A stretch of DNA of 64,000 bases from Gyromitra esculenta (taxonomy: Eukaryota; Ascomycota; Pezizomycetes; Pezizales; Discinaceae): assembly GCA_038503075.1 (NCBI GenBank), contig JBCAML010000014.1, positions 124,001-188,000 of the forward strand, read 5' to 3'. The position numbers and the translations under genes are program-made. Position 1 is the first letter of the stretch. Each line of letters opens with the position of its first letter. The notes beneath the pieces are model-generated. The model saw only the letters and a program-made list of their open reading frames with translations. It was not told the DNA's origin and searched no databases. Below are positions 9,494-21,600 of this stretch, piece by piece.

Positions 9494-12400
9494 TTATTCG
9501 ACCCGATTTCTTTTTGGGGATAAATCGCTATCTTTCAGATTCTCTATCCTAGGGCGTTTGTTTCTAGTACTGGTGTAGGCCGTGGGGGACTCCGTTGCCG
9601 GTCGTGATACTTTCTCGGCTTTCTCAGCCGTCTGTGACAACGATTCATCTGGCTGAACCATTACCATGTTTGCGGAAGAAGGCCCCTCGTAGTTTACGCT
9701 TTGGATATGCTGATTTTGAGCGGAGATATCTAAGTGTTTTTCTTGGAGCATTTTGCTGATATTCACATTAGAGAGTGTTGCGTTTTCAAATGCATCTTGA
9801 GGTGTGGCTAGCTGCAGAGCGGTGAAACCGTCATTGTCGAGAACTGAGGGATCTGCTTCGTATTCGAGGAGTAGTAGAACCGCAGCCTCATTATTTTCGC
9901 CAGCGGCATCATGCAGAGGTGTGCGCCCCTGGTGGTCCTGGGCAGAGCTGTCTGCCCCTCTTTCTAGTAGAAGGATCATAATATAATCGTGGTTACCCAA
10001 CGCCGCCTCATGCAAAGCCGAACGCCCCGCATTGTCTGTAATTGGCCAGCACTTTCCATGGTCTAATAAGAGCTTCACCATCGGCCCCTGCCCTGCAGCG
10101 GCTGCTATATGCAGCGCGATGCGTCCCATGCCATCCGGAGCCAAGGAATCAGCACCTTTCTCAAGCAGTAGTTGCATAGTTGATTCATCTCCAGTCGCGG
10201 CTACTAGGTGTATAGGTGAGGTCCCCTCTTTGTTTGGAGCCGAGCAGTCTGCTCCTCTTTGAAGGAGAAGCTTCACGGTCGATTCATGATTTTTCGAGAT
10301 CGCCATGTGGAGAGCCGAACACCCGTCCGTGCTCTGAGCCGAAATTTCTGCTCCATAGTCAAGCAAAAGCTCCACCACTGACTCATGGCCACTGGAAGCC
10401 GCTAGATGCAAGGCCGAACAACCATCTTTGTCCCGGACTAAACAACTTCCTCCACTGTCAAGAAGGGCTTTCACAACTGATTTAAAGCCTCTCATGGCTG
10501 CCTCAAGCAAGGGCGAGGGGTCGTGATTGTCGTCCATACTTGGGTAACACGCATCCCTAGCAAGAAGTAACTTCACAATCGACTCATGGCCTTCACAGGC
10601 TGCTGTATGCAGAGCCGAGAGCTGCTCTTTATCCAGAGCTGATGTATCGGATTTTTTGTCTAGAAAAAGCTTTACGATTGAAGTATGACCGTGCCGGACT
10701 GCGTAGTGTAGAGCCGAGCAGCCATCTTTGTTTTTAGCGGAGCCGTCGGCACCATTCTCAAGTAGTAACTTTACAATAGATTGGTAACCGTATAAGGCCG
10801 CATTGTGCAAGGCCGTGGATCCATAGGCATCTGTAGGCGAGCAAGATGCGCCCTTTGTAATAAGGAGTTTTACAAGTTTCTCATGACGATACATGGCCGC
10901 TTTATATAGGGCGGTGTGACCATATTTATCAGCAATTGAATGGTCTGCCCCATGCTCCAAAAGAATATTTGCAGCTGATTCAGAGCCATTACTAGCCGCT
11001 AAATGCAGAGCGGTGCTCCCATCGCTACTTAAAATCGAGACATCTTCACCTCCTGCAAGAAGCATGCTGACTATGGACTCGTGGCCGGCTGCGGCCGCTA
11101 AATGGAGGGCAGACCATTGATCTCTACCTGTATTTAAAACCAACGCATTTTCTCCCTTTTCGAGCAGCATTTTTACGACCGCCTCGTGTCCTTTTGAGGC
11201 CGCTAAGCACAGAGCTGAGGACCCGTGTGCGTTTAAGATCGAGCAGTCACTTCCTTCTGCAAGGAGCAGTTCCACAGCCAATTCATGGCCTCCCGAGGCC
11301 GCCAGGTGCAGCGGTGTACATCCATTGGCGTCGAGAGCTGAATGATCTGCTCCGGTTTTAAGAAGTAGCGCGATAACTGGCAGGTGGCCGCTCAGAGCTG
11401 CACGGTGTAAGGTTGATGATTGACGGCGGTCAAGAAACGAGATATCTGCCCCCGTCTTAAGCAATTGATGTACCGCGGCGTAGTGCCCTACAGCTGATGC
11501 TAGATGCAGTGGAGACTCCCCTGAGACATCTACAATTTGGTTCATCCCGTTACAATTCACGTATATATCGTAAGCGTTTTCATAGAAATCTATCCGACAT
11601 GGTGCTTCGAGAAATTGGAGAAACAAGGCTGTTGTCTTGTCCTCGTCGCAGGCTGTTAAATGATAAACAAAATTACGGGCCACATAGGGTAGGAGTGGAT
11701 GGGAATCTAAGCGTGCGCGCTGTTCTCTAAGTCTTGCCTGATGCTGTCTTAGTCTCTCCCGGTTTTTGTTAAATGTTTTGAGGCAGGAGGGACGGTGGTT
11801 GGGTGTCGGAAGAGGGTTGTTGTATCTGTAGCCATCATGCGCAAAAATGTCAAATGAGAGATAAGTGATGCATGCTGTGGCTATCGTGAGACCTGCATGA
11901 CTAGGGATCACAGACATCCTCAACAAGTACTCTTGAATAGTGTAGTGAGCAAGGCGAATAGTGTTGCTGCTTTCATCGATAACGACCAAGCCAGCACAGA
12001 CGTCAAGCATTGTATTTCTGTCTGGAAAATCCCATATATCTAGTGCACAACGGTGTGGTACAATGGAAACCGCTTCTTGAAGTGCATCAACTGTAAGGAT
12101 CTCTCTAGATCCTACAAGCCAGATGAGAATCTTCAAGGCTAATTCAGTACAGTTTTTCGGTTGTTTGTGAAGTGTCTCCATCACCCTATTGAAGGTGGAA
12201 TCCAGAGGCCTTTCTCCCGTAGACGCACTTTTGATGCTCTCGAGTTCTTTCAAGATTTGATTTACTGTGGTCTGGTGGCAAATATATTCGATATGGAAAT
12301 GAACAAGTAAAAACCTACAGGCATAATGTCAGCTAAGAAACTCGAAAAGCTCTTTTCAACCCTAAACCCTATTCACTTACATTCCATTTGCGCAAGCTTG

Positions 12401-14223
12401 GATACTCGATACTATTTTATCTCTACAATTCCCTTGCCCAACAAGCCGCTTTGCCCGTGGGTTCTCATCGATTCTTTGTTGAACATAAGCCTCAATATCC
12501 TCTGCCTTGGCGGAAAGTTCAATCTTCTCCACGTTTTGAAGGGAACTTTGGATATCCTCTGGGTATGGCCGACTTGTCATAAATACACTAATCTCATGTC
12601 CTTCAAGGCTTTGAAAAAATGAAAGGAGGTCTTTTCGTTGGAGGTCTTGATGACATTCGTCCAAAGCATCGAAAACAAGAAATACACGTTTAAACGACTT
12701 CGAAGCCGCCAGAAATACGGCGTATAGTTCGTCAAAGGTAGGTTTCTTCTCCTTTGGCAGGAATTTGTCAAGGAATTTGTCAACTTCTGCCGAGGGGGTC
12801 GCCATTTGCTTGATAACTTGCTCCACCAAGCTGTTAAGGACGTGAATTGGTCTTTGTCGATCTTGCTCAGCGTAGTCGAAATAGACATAGCCCACGGCAC
12901 AGCCCCATGTCGACCGAATCTCCATCAGGTGATCGATTACCAAAGAGCTAGGTAACTTCGTTAGACAATCCGGTATCACGAGGTAATAAAGGCAAATACC
13001 TGAGAAAGGTTTTCCCAGCACCAGCTATTTCTCGGATCAGTTCTCGTCTTCGCTGAGAATGGAGTCTAGAAAACATACGAATTCCATTACCCAAGAGCAG
13101 CCAATAGTCTGGACGATCCTTGACCCAGTTTTTGAATCCTGGAAATTTCAGTACCCAATTTCCTGTGCCTTGTTGTCTTCGGCAGCTGATTTCGATGTGC
13201 CTTTTCTCGAAATCCTCAGGGTATAGCCAGTCCAGGACGTTCTCGCGTTCTCTTGCTAGGCGGGAGGATTAATGTACTGGTCTTAAATTACTCAAAGTTA
13301 GGGCTGGGGACACGGATGATGGTATACATTCTGGCTATCTATTAAGTTAAAAATCCATGGGGCCTCGATCATGCTCTCGATGAGGAAGGTGATGTGTGAT
13401 CTAGGTGGATTATTTCTAGGTAAACCATACCCACATGGCGGAAACAGGGGATGTAAACTAATGTATCAAACGGTCTCGAAACTAGCATGCATGTTGACAT
13501 ACACAAGCATAGTAGGGAGCTGAACGTCCGTGGATAGTGGGAGATAGTTTTTTGAGAGGGTAATGACCTTGTTCGGGCCAGAAAGAAATAAAAAAACGAA
13601 TATGCTTACTCATTTGATATGCCTCTTCTTTTTCTTTTCTGCAGACCTCTGCTGATAGCTCATCTTGTATGCTCTGAGCGTAAATATTCGTAGCTTCAAC
13701 ATATTTTTTGACTTCCTTCGATAAGCTCCTATGTATATCGTATTAGTATCATCCTACGGAATTGGGAGAAATATACCCACAGTTGGTCCGCCGTTATCGC
13801 AAGGTTGAAAATATCGACGTGTCTTCGTATGTGCGCAATATGCTGAAAGGTTTCCTCTTTTTTTAGAGGCCATATAAGACGCTTCACCGACTTCCGAGAT
13901 CCTTTCCCCGGCCCAGCGATATCCCACTGCATTTTTCCAATCCTCTGTTGCAGTCTTTGCAATTCTAGCCTACATCCGTCAAGTGGTCCGCTCTGACAGC
14001 TAAGTGTTTGCAGCGCCGATAATTGGAGATTTTCATCCTCTTGACAATACCCTTTTGCCATTTGAAGGATTTTGCTCAGAGAGTAGAGCTCGTCCACTAG
14101 TTTCTGAAGATCCTCTGGTGCGTTCGTTATACCTCCGATATATTCGTGGCATAGAGAGAGAAGCTTTGAGGTGATCTTAACCGCCGCGATGATACTAGCT
14201 GCGAGACCGACAGCTTCAGCCAT
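9494..14223 (-). CDS. NLR-like STAND protein: N-terminal domain, NACHT, ankyrin repeats
   Basis: The architecture is that of fungal NLR-like receptors used in non-self recognition and cell death. I assemble six exons: 14223-13781, 13728-13610, 13255-13079, 13024-13000, 12947-12380 and 12313-9494 (1383 aa). The N-terminus MAEAVGLAASIIAAVKITSK with PEDLQKLVDELYSLSKIL resembles the fungal STAND N-terminal (PigL_N/HeLo-like) domain. NACHT follows, with Walker A PGAGKT (about residues 247-252, formed across a junction and carried by a 25-nt exon), Walker B VFLVFDALDEC (about 340-349) and the sensor-like FMTSRPYPED. About 17 ankyrin repeats of about 33 residues cover residues 705-1275 and are diverged, not near-identical. 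The C-terminal tail KRPRIENLKDSDLSPKRNR resembles a bipartite nuclear localisation signal. The 354-nt intron at 13256-13609 is unusually long and could hide an exon. The start at MAEAV is chosen over an ATG 35 codons upstream because it opens the domain. Confidence 0.85.
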
Positions 14224-14928
14224 GGTTTTGAGCGATTCTTGGGATTTTGAAGCTGATAATAAGGTGCTTGGAGGTTTGCCTAGTTGGGGGTTGTTTGTAG
14301 TGTTATCGTAGTCTTGTTTGCAGCACACGAGTGTGGTCTGGATTGTGCTACGTAGTACAAGTATTCAATGCACAAGCGTTCTCAGCTTTACAACAGTAAC
14401 GATAAAATTTTCCGCCTCCTATCCTAAAGTACATATATACAGTGAAATACGAACACTAAACTTAAATAAATATGTACCAAAAGTATGAAAAAAAGGGACG
14501 AGTTTAGTATGGTATTGATACGGCATTTTTAGCAAATGCTTGATTGATGCAGGATCCAACCTGTTGGGCGATTCGATTCTTCACAGGATGCAATTTTATT
14601 ACTATATCTACTAAAAAAAAGCAGCAGCAATCTCGCCCTGTTCTTTCCCATTGTAGTAAATACGCCAGCTCCCATCGATCGCTTTTCAAGCTACATGTAC
14701 GCTGCTTAGAAAGAGCTGAACATACCTCAAATATCAGGAAATCAATTCTTTTTCTGGCTTGGAGCTGCTTATTGTCGGCTGGTCTATAATTAATAATGGC
14801 TAAGACCTATTTCATAAAGGCTATAGGCGATATAATCAAAATTACTAACCAATACTATAAAGAGAATCCTTCGGTTTGAGCTGAAAAGTAACCCCAATTA
14901 CCAAGGACAAAAACCAATGAAATCAAGT
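14224..14928. other. 5' region of the NLR-like gene
   Basis: AT-rich, with no gene seen. An in-frame ATG at 14328 could extend the NLR-like protein by 35 residues, but that extension looks like leader sequence. One TACATGTA octamer lies at 14692-14699. Confidence 0.4.
14909..14913 (-). terminator. pol III T-run of tRNA-Glu
   Basis: Five A on the plus strand, which is TTTTT on the transcribed strand, begin about 16 nt beyond the tRNA-Glu 3' end. This is a standard RNA polymerase III stop. Confidence 0.7.
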
Positions 14929-15000
14929 CTCCGTTGCGGGGAATCGAACCCCGATCTGCTCGGTGAAAGCGAGCGATGCTAACCGTTACACCACAACGGA
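14929..15000 (-). tRNA. tRNA-Glu (anticodon UUC)
   Basis: Read on the minus strand, the cloverleaf is complete. The acceptor stem TCCGTTG pairs with CAACGGA and is followed by a G discriminator. The D arm contains TAACGGTTAGCA. The anticodon stem GCTCG/CGAGC closes the loop CTTTCAC, with TTC at positions 34-36. The T arm GGGGTTCGATTCCCC is standard. The length is 72 nt with no intron. The internal A and B boxes are intact and a T5 run follows. It is almost identical in form to other eukaryotic tRNA-Glu genes. Confidence 0.96.
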
Positions 15001-15500
15001 TTGTATCGTGGCCTTAATTTTGAGTCTCTTGTCTTGTATTTGCGTTTTGGTCTCAAAATACTTTCCGGATCTGGTCATCTTATCTTATCTTAGATTCGGC
15101 AGATTCCGAGGACAGGGTAATGATAAGCTCGCCATGAAATATGAGCAGATAGGGTGTTCGCTATCTAAAACGTTTTACAAAGTAGCGCGGGAAAAACAAC
15201 TAATCGAGAGAAAGAAATTTATTCGTAAAAAGCCCATTGCGTCGGCTAGAACCACAGCATAGCCACCCTGTAAGAATATTAGCCATAAGATCACTCGTCT
15301 TATAAGAGCTGGTAACCACCTACCTAAGCCCCATGTGCCTTTTGATCCCGGTCTCCTAGGCGTGAGTTTGAGTTTCTCACGGATTGCATTAATATTGATG
15401 CTCGCTTTTCTTCCGCTTGCTTTACTAGCGGAACCTATGATTCCTAAAAACAAGCCACCGCCAGAGTTAGAAATAAGAGAATACAGGAGTCATCTCCAAC
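15001..15500. other. short intergenic stretch
   Basis: No confident gene. On the minus strand at about 15175-15450 an ORF is open with a hydrophobic run (ALIRRVILWLIFLQGGYAVVLA). It is preceded by a convincing 3' splice site (CTAAC branch, then GTTTTTAG at about 15445-15470). It might be a last exon of the minus-strand gene at 15501-16136, but I could not find a strong matching donor. Confidence 0.3.
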
Positions 15501-16136
15501 TTAAAAAGAAAGCGCAACCCCACCACTAGCTGTCTCTATATCCACACCTCCTTTCGTCGGCACCGAAATCGCATAGATCACATTACAAGTCCTCATGCAA
15601 CTCCGCCCCTCCGCGACTGTATCTAGTAATCGATCTCTCGCCTCGCGATTCCCCTTAACTGACTCTCCCATCCATATCCGCGCAGCTGTCCAACTACTCG
15701 GATGACCATCGTCTTCGCTGGCGCAGTATATTTCCGGACGATGGCTATATGCGTTATGGTGTTCTGTGGTAGCAAAGATGCGGGAGATATCCTGCAGTGA
15801 CTTTACTGTCTTTACCCGCAGACGAGGTTTTGGCGACTTCCTAGCGTAGATATCGTGGGTGCAGAGTATCTGCTCCGTGTCTGCTGTCGTAGGGGCTTGG
15901 GTATCTCGAACACTTCTTCCGAGGCTGCGGGAATCGTGGTGGAATCGAAGCGGTACAATTCCTATCGTGGAGGGTTGATGGCGGATAGTTTTTCGTGATC
16001 TATTATCGGTGGCTGCTGGCGGTGGCGGTGGCATTGATCTTTCTTCCGCGAGCCTTTTGTCAATGCCATTTGGTGCTTCCTTTTCGGTTTTAGCCACTTT
16101 GCGAATTCCCAGTTTGCCCTTTAGGAGCCGTAGCAT
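15501..16136 (-). CDS. hypothetical protein, possibly incomplete at C-terminus
   Basis: No family recognised. The ORF from ATG 16136 encodes 211 aa. The N-terminus is basic (MLRLLKGKLGIRKVAKTEKE), then a PPPPP stretch and a Ser/Arg-rich disordered segment. A more ordered-looking second half follows (VKSLQDISRIFATTEHH; SSWTAARIWMGESVKGNREARDRLLDTV; CMRTCNVIYAISVP). The balanced composition of the second half suggests a real gene, but support is only reading-frame length. The true C-terminus may continue through an intron into the hydrophobic ORF at 15175-15450. An upstream 3' splice-like site (atcgtag near 16172) leaves the start open as well. Confidence 0.4.
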   Translation of the reverse strand: MLRLLKGKLGIRKVAKTEKEAPNGIDKRLAEERSMPPPPPAATDNRSRKTIRHQPSTIGIVPLRFHHDSRSLGRSVRDTQAPTTADTEQILCTHDIYARKSPKPRLRVKTVKSLQDISRIFATTEHHNAYSHRPEIYCASEDDGHPSSWTAARIWMGESVKGNREARDRLLDTVAEGRSCMRTCNVIYAISVPTKGGVDIETASGGVALSF

Positions 16137-17476
16137 CGGCCTTTTGTGCTGGTGCAAAGTTGGCAAGACCTACGATATTCTAAAAGTTGGATTAGCTACT
16201 AGTTCTGTATCTGACCGTCGGACAGCAATTACTGTGTACAAATTCTCGCAAAATAGGCTTTTAGATAGGGTAGATGAATACTCCCACTACAGAGAAAGAG
16301 GATGATAGTTTTAACAACGTTGCAGGTGCTGTAAATGCTGAGATGATCACTGTTTGGTGGGCAGAGACTGGACAGCAGCACGTATCATTTTAATTCATCT
16401 ATACGGGATAAACCAAATTGCCCAGACCCTATTTTACATATTCGAAGTGGAGGAGAGCGGACCTCCCATCTTCATTCTATCCCATCGCTACCTATACGGT
16501 GTCTTGGCGACGCGATTCCCCATAAAAGACCCACCGTAATAATAATGTAGGGATACAATCGCGAGGTGTTACAATGTTTCTTTCTAAATTCTAGTTTAAC
16601 CTTGTAGTGGAATTACAGTAATTCCATCTAGCATTTCTCACAGTATCGCATGTATCTCGCTCTAGTTTTATTGCAACCACCTAGACCCACATAGGTAGCG
16701 CAAATTATGTAATTTACTCCACCACCAATAGTGCTACAATGCTTCTTAATAACCGCCAGTACTGAAATCCCATGCTAAGCCTTATTCTAAGCTTTAGGCT
16801 AAGCTAGTTTTCTCACTAAACCCAATTCTCCCGTAATAAGGCACAATCCCTAAATACATGTATGTGCTAAGTCACGCCAAGCCTTAATAGTCCAACCACA
16901 ACCAAACGATTAAATTGCCCTAGGCTGATGATTTCCAAGCTCAAATCTTATCGTTTCTCAACTAATATCTGAAGCATTGGCCATCTATCTTTCCATATAG
17001 CAGCGATTTCCTACACTTGCCCGGAATAGATTTTAGGGTTCTCCGGACCATAAACTCCCAGAAAGGAGTCTGAATAGCAATTTTCAAGTGTGAAGTGGAC
17101 GGGATTTTGTACGATAAGCTAATGAGGTTTATAATTAACAATAAGCACTAAAGAGGGTTGTTGGAAAATAAACTTACGAATTACTAGAACCTTCTCGATG
17201 CAAGTACCCATTTCAAACACTGGATGAACTTCAAACAATGGATGGTTGACCCACGGCCCTCTGCGAGCTCTAAAACTAGGCCATCCCGTAGAAACGTAGA
17301 CCACAAACCACAACACAAACGATGGGATAAACTCACCCCGATATCGAGCTGAAGAAGCCGTAAATAGGCCCCGGAGAATAAGAGAACCACTCGCAGAACA
17401 GTCTCAGGGTTAGGGCTCAGTTACATGACGTTACTTATAGGCCTCATCACGACGTCAGCTTGTCTATGTAACCACC
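16137..17476. other. 1.3-kb AT-rich intergenic DNA
   Basis: No gene recognised. There are runs of (c)taagct/aagcctt-like sequence at 16775-16810 and a TACATGTA octamer at 16855-16862. The last part before 17477 is the promoter side of the dehydrogenase gene. Short ORFs at 17119-17390 (-) have no domain. Confidence 0.4.
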
Positions 17477-18622
17477 ATGAATTCCACTATAGTTTCCTCA
17501 GGGCGCAAGGGGGCAAAGAGGCCTTCTACAACGCCTTTCCGTTTGTCGCGTCTGTCGCACAGGCTGCCCCCAAGCGTAATGCCCCAAGCAAACGGACCAG
17601 TCAAAGGCATAAAGATTGCCATCCTCGATGATTTCCAGAACGTCGCATTGTCATCCGCCGAGCAAGAATGGGCCACCGTTCGCGCAAACAATTTGACAAG
17701 AGGAAACATCTCGATTCAGGTGTTCACGTTCGCCATTCCCACCTCTGAGCTCGCTAGTATGCTTCAGCCATTTGACGTCATATGCACGATGCGCGACCGT
17801 ACTCCGTTCCCGGCTTCCCTCTTCACCGCCTTACCGAAACTTAAACTCCTAACCACCACCGGCCCCGTCAACCGCTCCATTGACACCGATGCTGCCAAAT
17901 CACGTGGTGTCATCGTCGCTGGAACTGGAGCCACTGGTAATGCCACCGTCGAGCACATCTGGGGTCTCCTCCTGGCTGTAGCTCGCAACATCCCCGCGTA
18001 CGACCGTGGCGTCAAGAACCCAAAAGCGTCCTGGCAGGCACTCGGCCTCTCCCCGTCGCGACTCCTCCCAACCGGCCTAATGGGGAAGACCATCGGCCTT
18101 GTCGGGTTCGGACTGCTTGGTGCTGCAGTAGCCAAGATCGCCGACGGATTCGGCATGAACGTCATTGCGTGGTCGCAGCATCTCACCGCCAACTGCCTCA
18201 CTCCCGAGCAGCAGTATTACGTTTCCATCGTGTCGAAGCAGGAGCTCTTTGAGACGGCTGACTTTGTTTCGGTCCATCTTACCGTCCCCCTGCACTCGCA
18301 TGGAGTAATCACTGCCGCCGATCTGCGTTCGATGAAGCCAACAGCGTTCTTCATCAACACGTCTCGTGGACCCATCGTCGATGAAGACGCCCTCATCGAC
18401 TTGATCAAGAGCGGTAAGATCCGTGGTGCTGCTATCGACGTGTTTGACAACGAGCCGTTGCCAGCAGACAGTCCGTGGCGTGGGCTCGGAGACCGTGTCG
18501 TGTTGACTCCGCATGTGGGATACGTTGAAACGAGGAACTATGAAAAGTTCTGGGAGGACACAGCGTGGAATGTAGATGTGTGGCTCGATGGGAGAGACGA
18601 CTATATCTATAGGCTGGCGTAG
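17477..18622 (+). CDS. D-isomer-specific 2-hydroxyacid dehydrogenase
   Basis: This is an NAD(P)-dependent enzyme interconverting 2-oxo acids and D-2-hydroxyacids. It is a single exon with no intron. The Rossmann motif is GLVGFGLLGAAVA (near residues 207-219, G-x-G-x-x-G as GFGLLG). Catalytic residues of the family are visible: Arg in NTSRGPIVDEDAL (about 296), Glu in NEPLP (about 325) and His in LTPHVGY (about 346). The ORF gives 381 aa, but homologues normally begin close to the KIAILDDFQNVAL strand. The internal ATG at 17579 (MPQANGPVKG, 347 aa) is therefore the likelier start, unless the Ser/Arg-rich first 34 residues are a mitochondrial targeting peptide. Substrate specificity cannot be read from sequence. 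Coding GC is higher than in the flanks. Confidence 0.92.
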   Translation: MNSTIVSSGRKGAKRPSTTPFRLSRLSHRLPPSVMPQANGPVKGIKIAILDDFQNVALSSAEQEWATVRANNLTRGNISIQVFTFAIPTSELASMLQPFDVICTMRDRTPFPASLFTALPKLKLLTTTGPVNRSIDTDAAKSRGVIVAGTGATGNATVEHIWGLLLAVARNIPAYDRGVKNPKASWQALGLSPSRLLPTGLMGKTIGLVGFGLLGAAVAKIADGFGMNVIAWSQHLTANCLTPEQQYYVSIVSKQELFETADFVSVHLTVPLHSHGVITAADLRSMKPTAFFINTSRGPIVDEDALIDLIKSGKIRGAAIDVFDNEPLPADSPWRGLGDRVVLTPHVGYVETRNYEKFWEDTAWNVDVWLDGRDDYIYRLA

Positions 18623-21600
18623 ATGCTGTCAAGTGTTGCTATGGCTCCCTAATCCCTCGACCACCGTTTCGGCGAGCGAGTGATAGATTGTGATTCGATT
18701 TCGTCGGATACTGCTGGTAAAGGGGGAGAAACGGGCCGTAGAGTAGATCCATGTATGCACTTTTTCCTTTCTTTCTTTCTTTTGTTTGGGAGGTAAAATA
18801 TGATGCTGTTTTGTTGAAAGATACGGGAGTGGAAGAATGTGGCCTCGCACTTTTTATTCGCTGTCTGCACTCTTGGCGTGATATCCCGTCTTTGCTTGAT
18901 ATGTAATTCCCTCTCTGCGTCGCTGCAGGGTCTCCAAGCACTGCACACCAGAGCTTACATGATAGGACTTGACGGGCCATAAAATCGATTCCCTATATTT
19001 TTTTCGAAGTAACATACATGCAGTACACCGTTATACGACTGATCCATCCAAGCGAGACGTTAAGATCTACATGTATCTACGAACAGAGACAGGTCAAAAG
19101 TAAAAGAATTTAGGCACACAAATACGCGCACCAGATGCAGAAAAAGATGAAGAGAACCCCAGAGCTCCACTGCCTACAATAAACTTGTTCAAAACTCTCA
19201 CCGCGAGCTCGTTCACGACTCTGAGCCACCAGAGTGCTCTGTGGTACGACATAAATGGAAGATCCTCATTGATTCACTATAATTTGGGCAATAAGTGGAA
19301 ACCGAAATCTACATACTGTCTTCGCCTTGCGTGCATGAGCCTGAAGATATGAGTTTCTGGATTGAGATTTTACTAGGCGGTAGCAATAATCCAAGCCTCG
19401 AGACTTGAAACCTTGCAGTCAATCACGTGATCAGATAAATCTAGATCTTATCAGATGGATCTTTATCTCCTACGCTGGATGATCAGCTTTGAGATTTAAG
19501 AGGGATCCAGGAGCATGATGGGTTGAAGATAAAGTACATCTTCCAGTCTTTCGGCTGGCCGTAAAATAAAACTCCCCGTCACAGAGGATTAAATGATTGA
19601 TAAAATTAATTATCTGGGTTGGTTGGCAAGCTGAGTGTGGGGATATTCTATCTATAAACTGAAAGTGCGTTAGATATGATACTGTGGTGGAAAAGTGGTC
19701 CAGGGCATACCCCGCTTCAATCATGAATTGGTCCTCGGTAAAATCGTTGTGAAATATATAACCAATTTATCGGCGAACCCGTAAGATGGTTCCTCGAGCT
19801 CTCTACAGGCCACGCTGAATTCTAGAAGATAGACCCAAGCACGTACTTACCATCCTAACCCATTTAACAGAACGACCAATGTGCCGTATATACTGCATGT
19901 AGTGAGGCATATGAAGTTTGTCCTGAGCCCACAGATAAACACATGTATACAGAAGCTTGAAATTTCACTGACAGACGTTTTGCCAGGCGACTCTGGCCGG
20001 CTGAGGTTCTCAGTGTACTGACAATCTGCCTAGGAAAGTTTTCAATACCAACGGATCTATGACTATATTAACATGTGACATAAAACAAACTCGAATAACC
20101 GCACGTGCAATATCGTAATACAGTTACAAATCCAACCAAACTACAGATGTTATGATATTGTAAATCATAAATTCTCACTCGACGCATCCACTTGAGCCCA
20201 CAGTTTCTCACTATTTTCGGCATTTTTGAGTCTCACATGTCAAGAGGAGCTACGTGTAGTTCAATAGCCATTTTAACGATGTTAGGTACCTGTAGGTTTC
20301 CAAGCTACGGTCTATAAAGCCGTGGGTGGTACAAGGACCTCGATGTAGAGCAACAGATTCTACTTTGCACGTTCGTGCATATCGTCCAGCTGCAGCTCTC
20401 TCATTACACTACATGTATGGGTAGTTAATCTAGTCTCACGAGTGCTCACTCGGGGAAAGGCGGTGGGCAATGTCTCAATGTTTGCTGTACTACCCTGCTA
20501 GATCTAGGACGAACGGAGAGAATCTGGGAGAACGTGCGTTGAGTTACTTATTTCACATGTTTGCACGTGTGTCGTCTTGCATCTCGTATCTCGTATTCTC
20601 GAAGTTATGGAGTGCATATATGCCAATGTTTTTAGCGTCTGTAAGTACTTCTATCACGAACTTTGGTAGCTTTTTTGTTCCAGATGGTATGTACTACCCA
20701 GGTGCATGCACACATCCTAGGAGCACAGATTCTACGGTTTAATATTACACCGCGCGTCACACCCATCCCATGCAACTGTCAAGTAAGGTCCCAGGCAGGG
20801 GGAGCGATTACCGATAGATGCTCTTGGTTAAGCGAGACCATAGATGCAACCCACTATACTTTTGATGGGCCGGGCTCCGGATGCTGTATATGCTCGCCTA
20901 GACTCAATTCAGCCTTAAAGGGCTCTTGGGGGAGGTTGCCAATTGTTTTTGAGTAGTGTTATCGAGTGTTTTGTTCTGTGATGTTGTTTGGAATTGATAA
21001 TATACGGTCGCTAGGGCTAATTGATGGGCTACAATTGTAATTGGAGTATTTCTGGTGGATGTGGCTAAGAGGCACAATTATCGCCACATCTTATCTGGAC
21101 GTCCAAGCATCGAAGCCCATCTGTACTGTGCCTGTCGATCGACGGCTCAGTCCCAATTGAAACTACTGTTAGAATCCACGAGTAATGACAAATCCAGTTA
21201 ACCCTTGAACTTCCCCTCACCCATTCCCCTTTCAGCCAACTCTAATAACATTCCCATGCTACTGCTCCACGAATAATACCTAGCTCCGTGCTCCCACAAT
21301 AACGGCAAGTTCCTCGGCCATTCCAAGTTCTTCTGAATATCATTTCCTAAGTAATCCAAGATCCTTCAGCCAAATATCCCCCGCAATCCTTCATGTGGGG
21401 TAGCTCCGGGTATCGGGGTAGCTTCCGTTTTAGATTAATAGCATTCCCACATGGTTTCTCTCCCCTTCAAATCCCTGTCCCCCCATACTGTTCTCAACGG
21501 CTAGCGATATCCGCTGCACTATTACGCAGCCAGATTCCAGATCGTGACACGAAAGTGAAGAGGGTGTATGGAGCATCTCTTCTCGCTGTTTATAAAAGCA

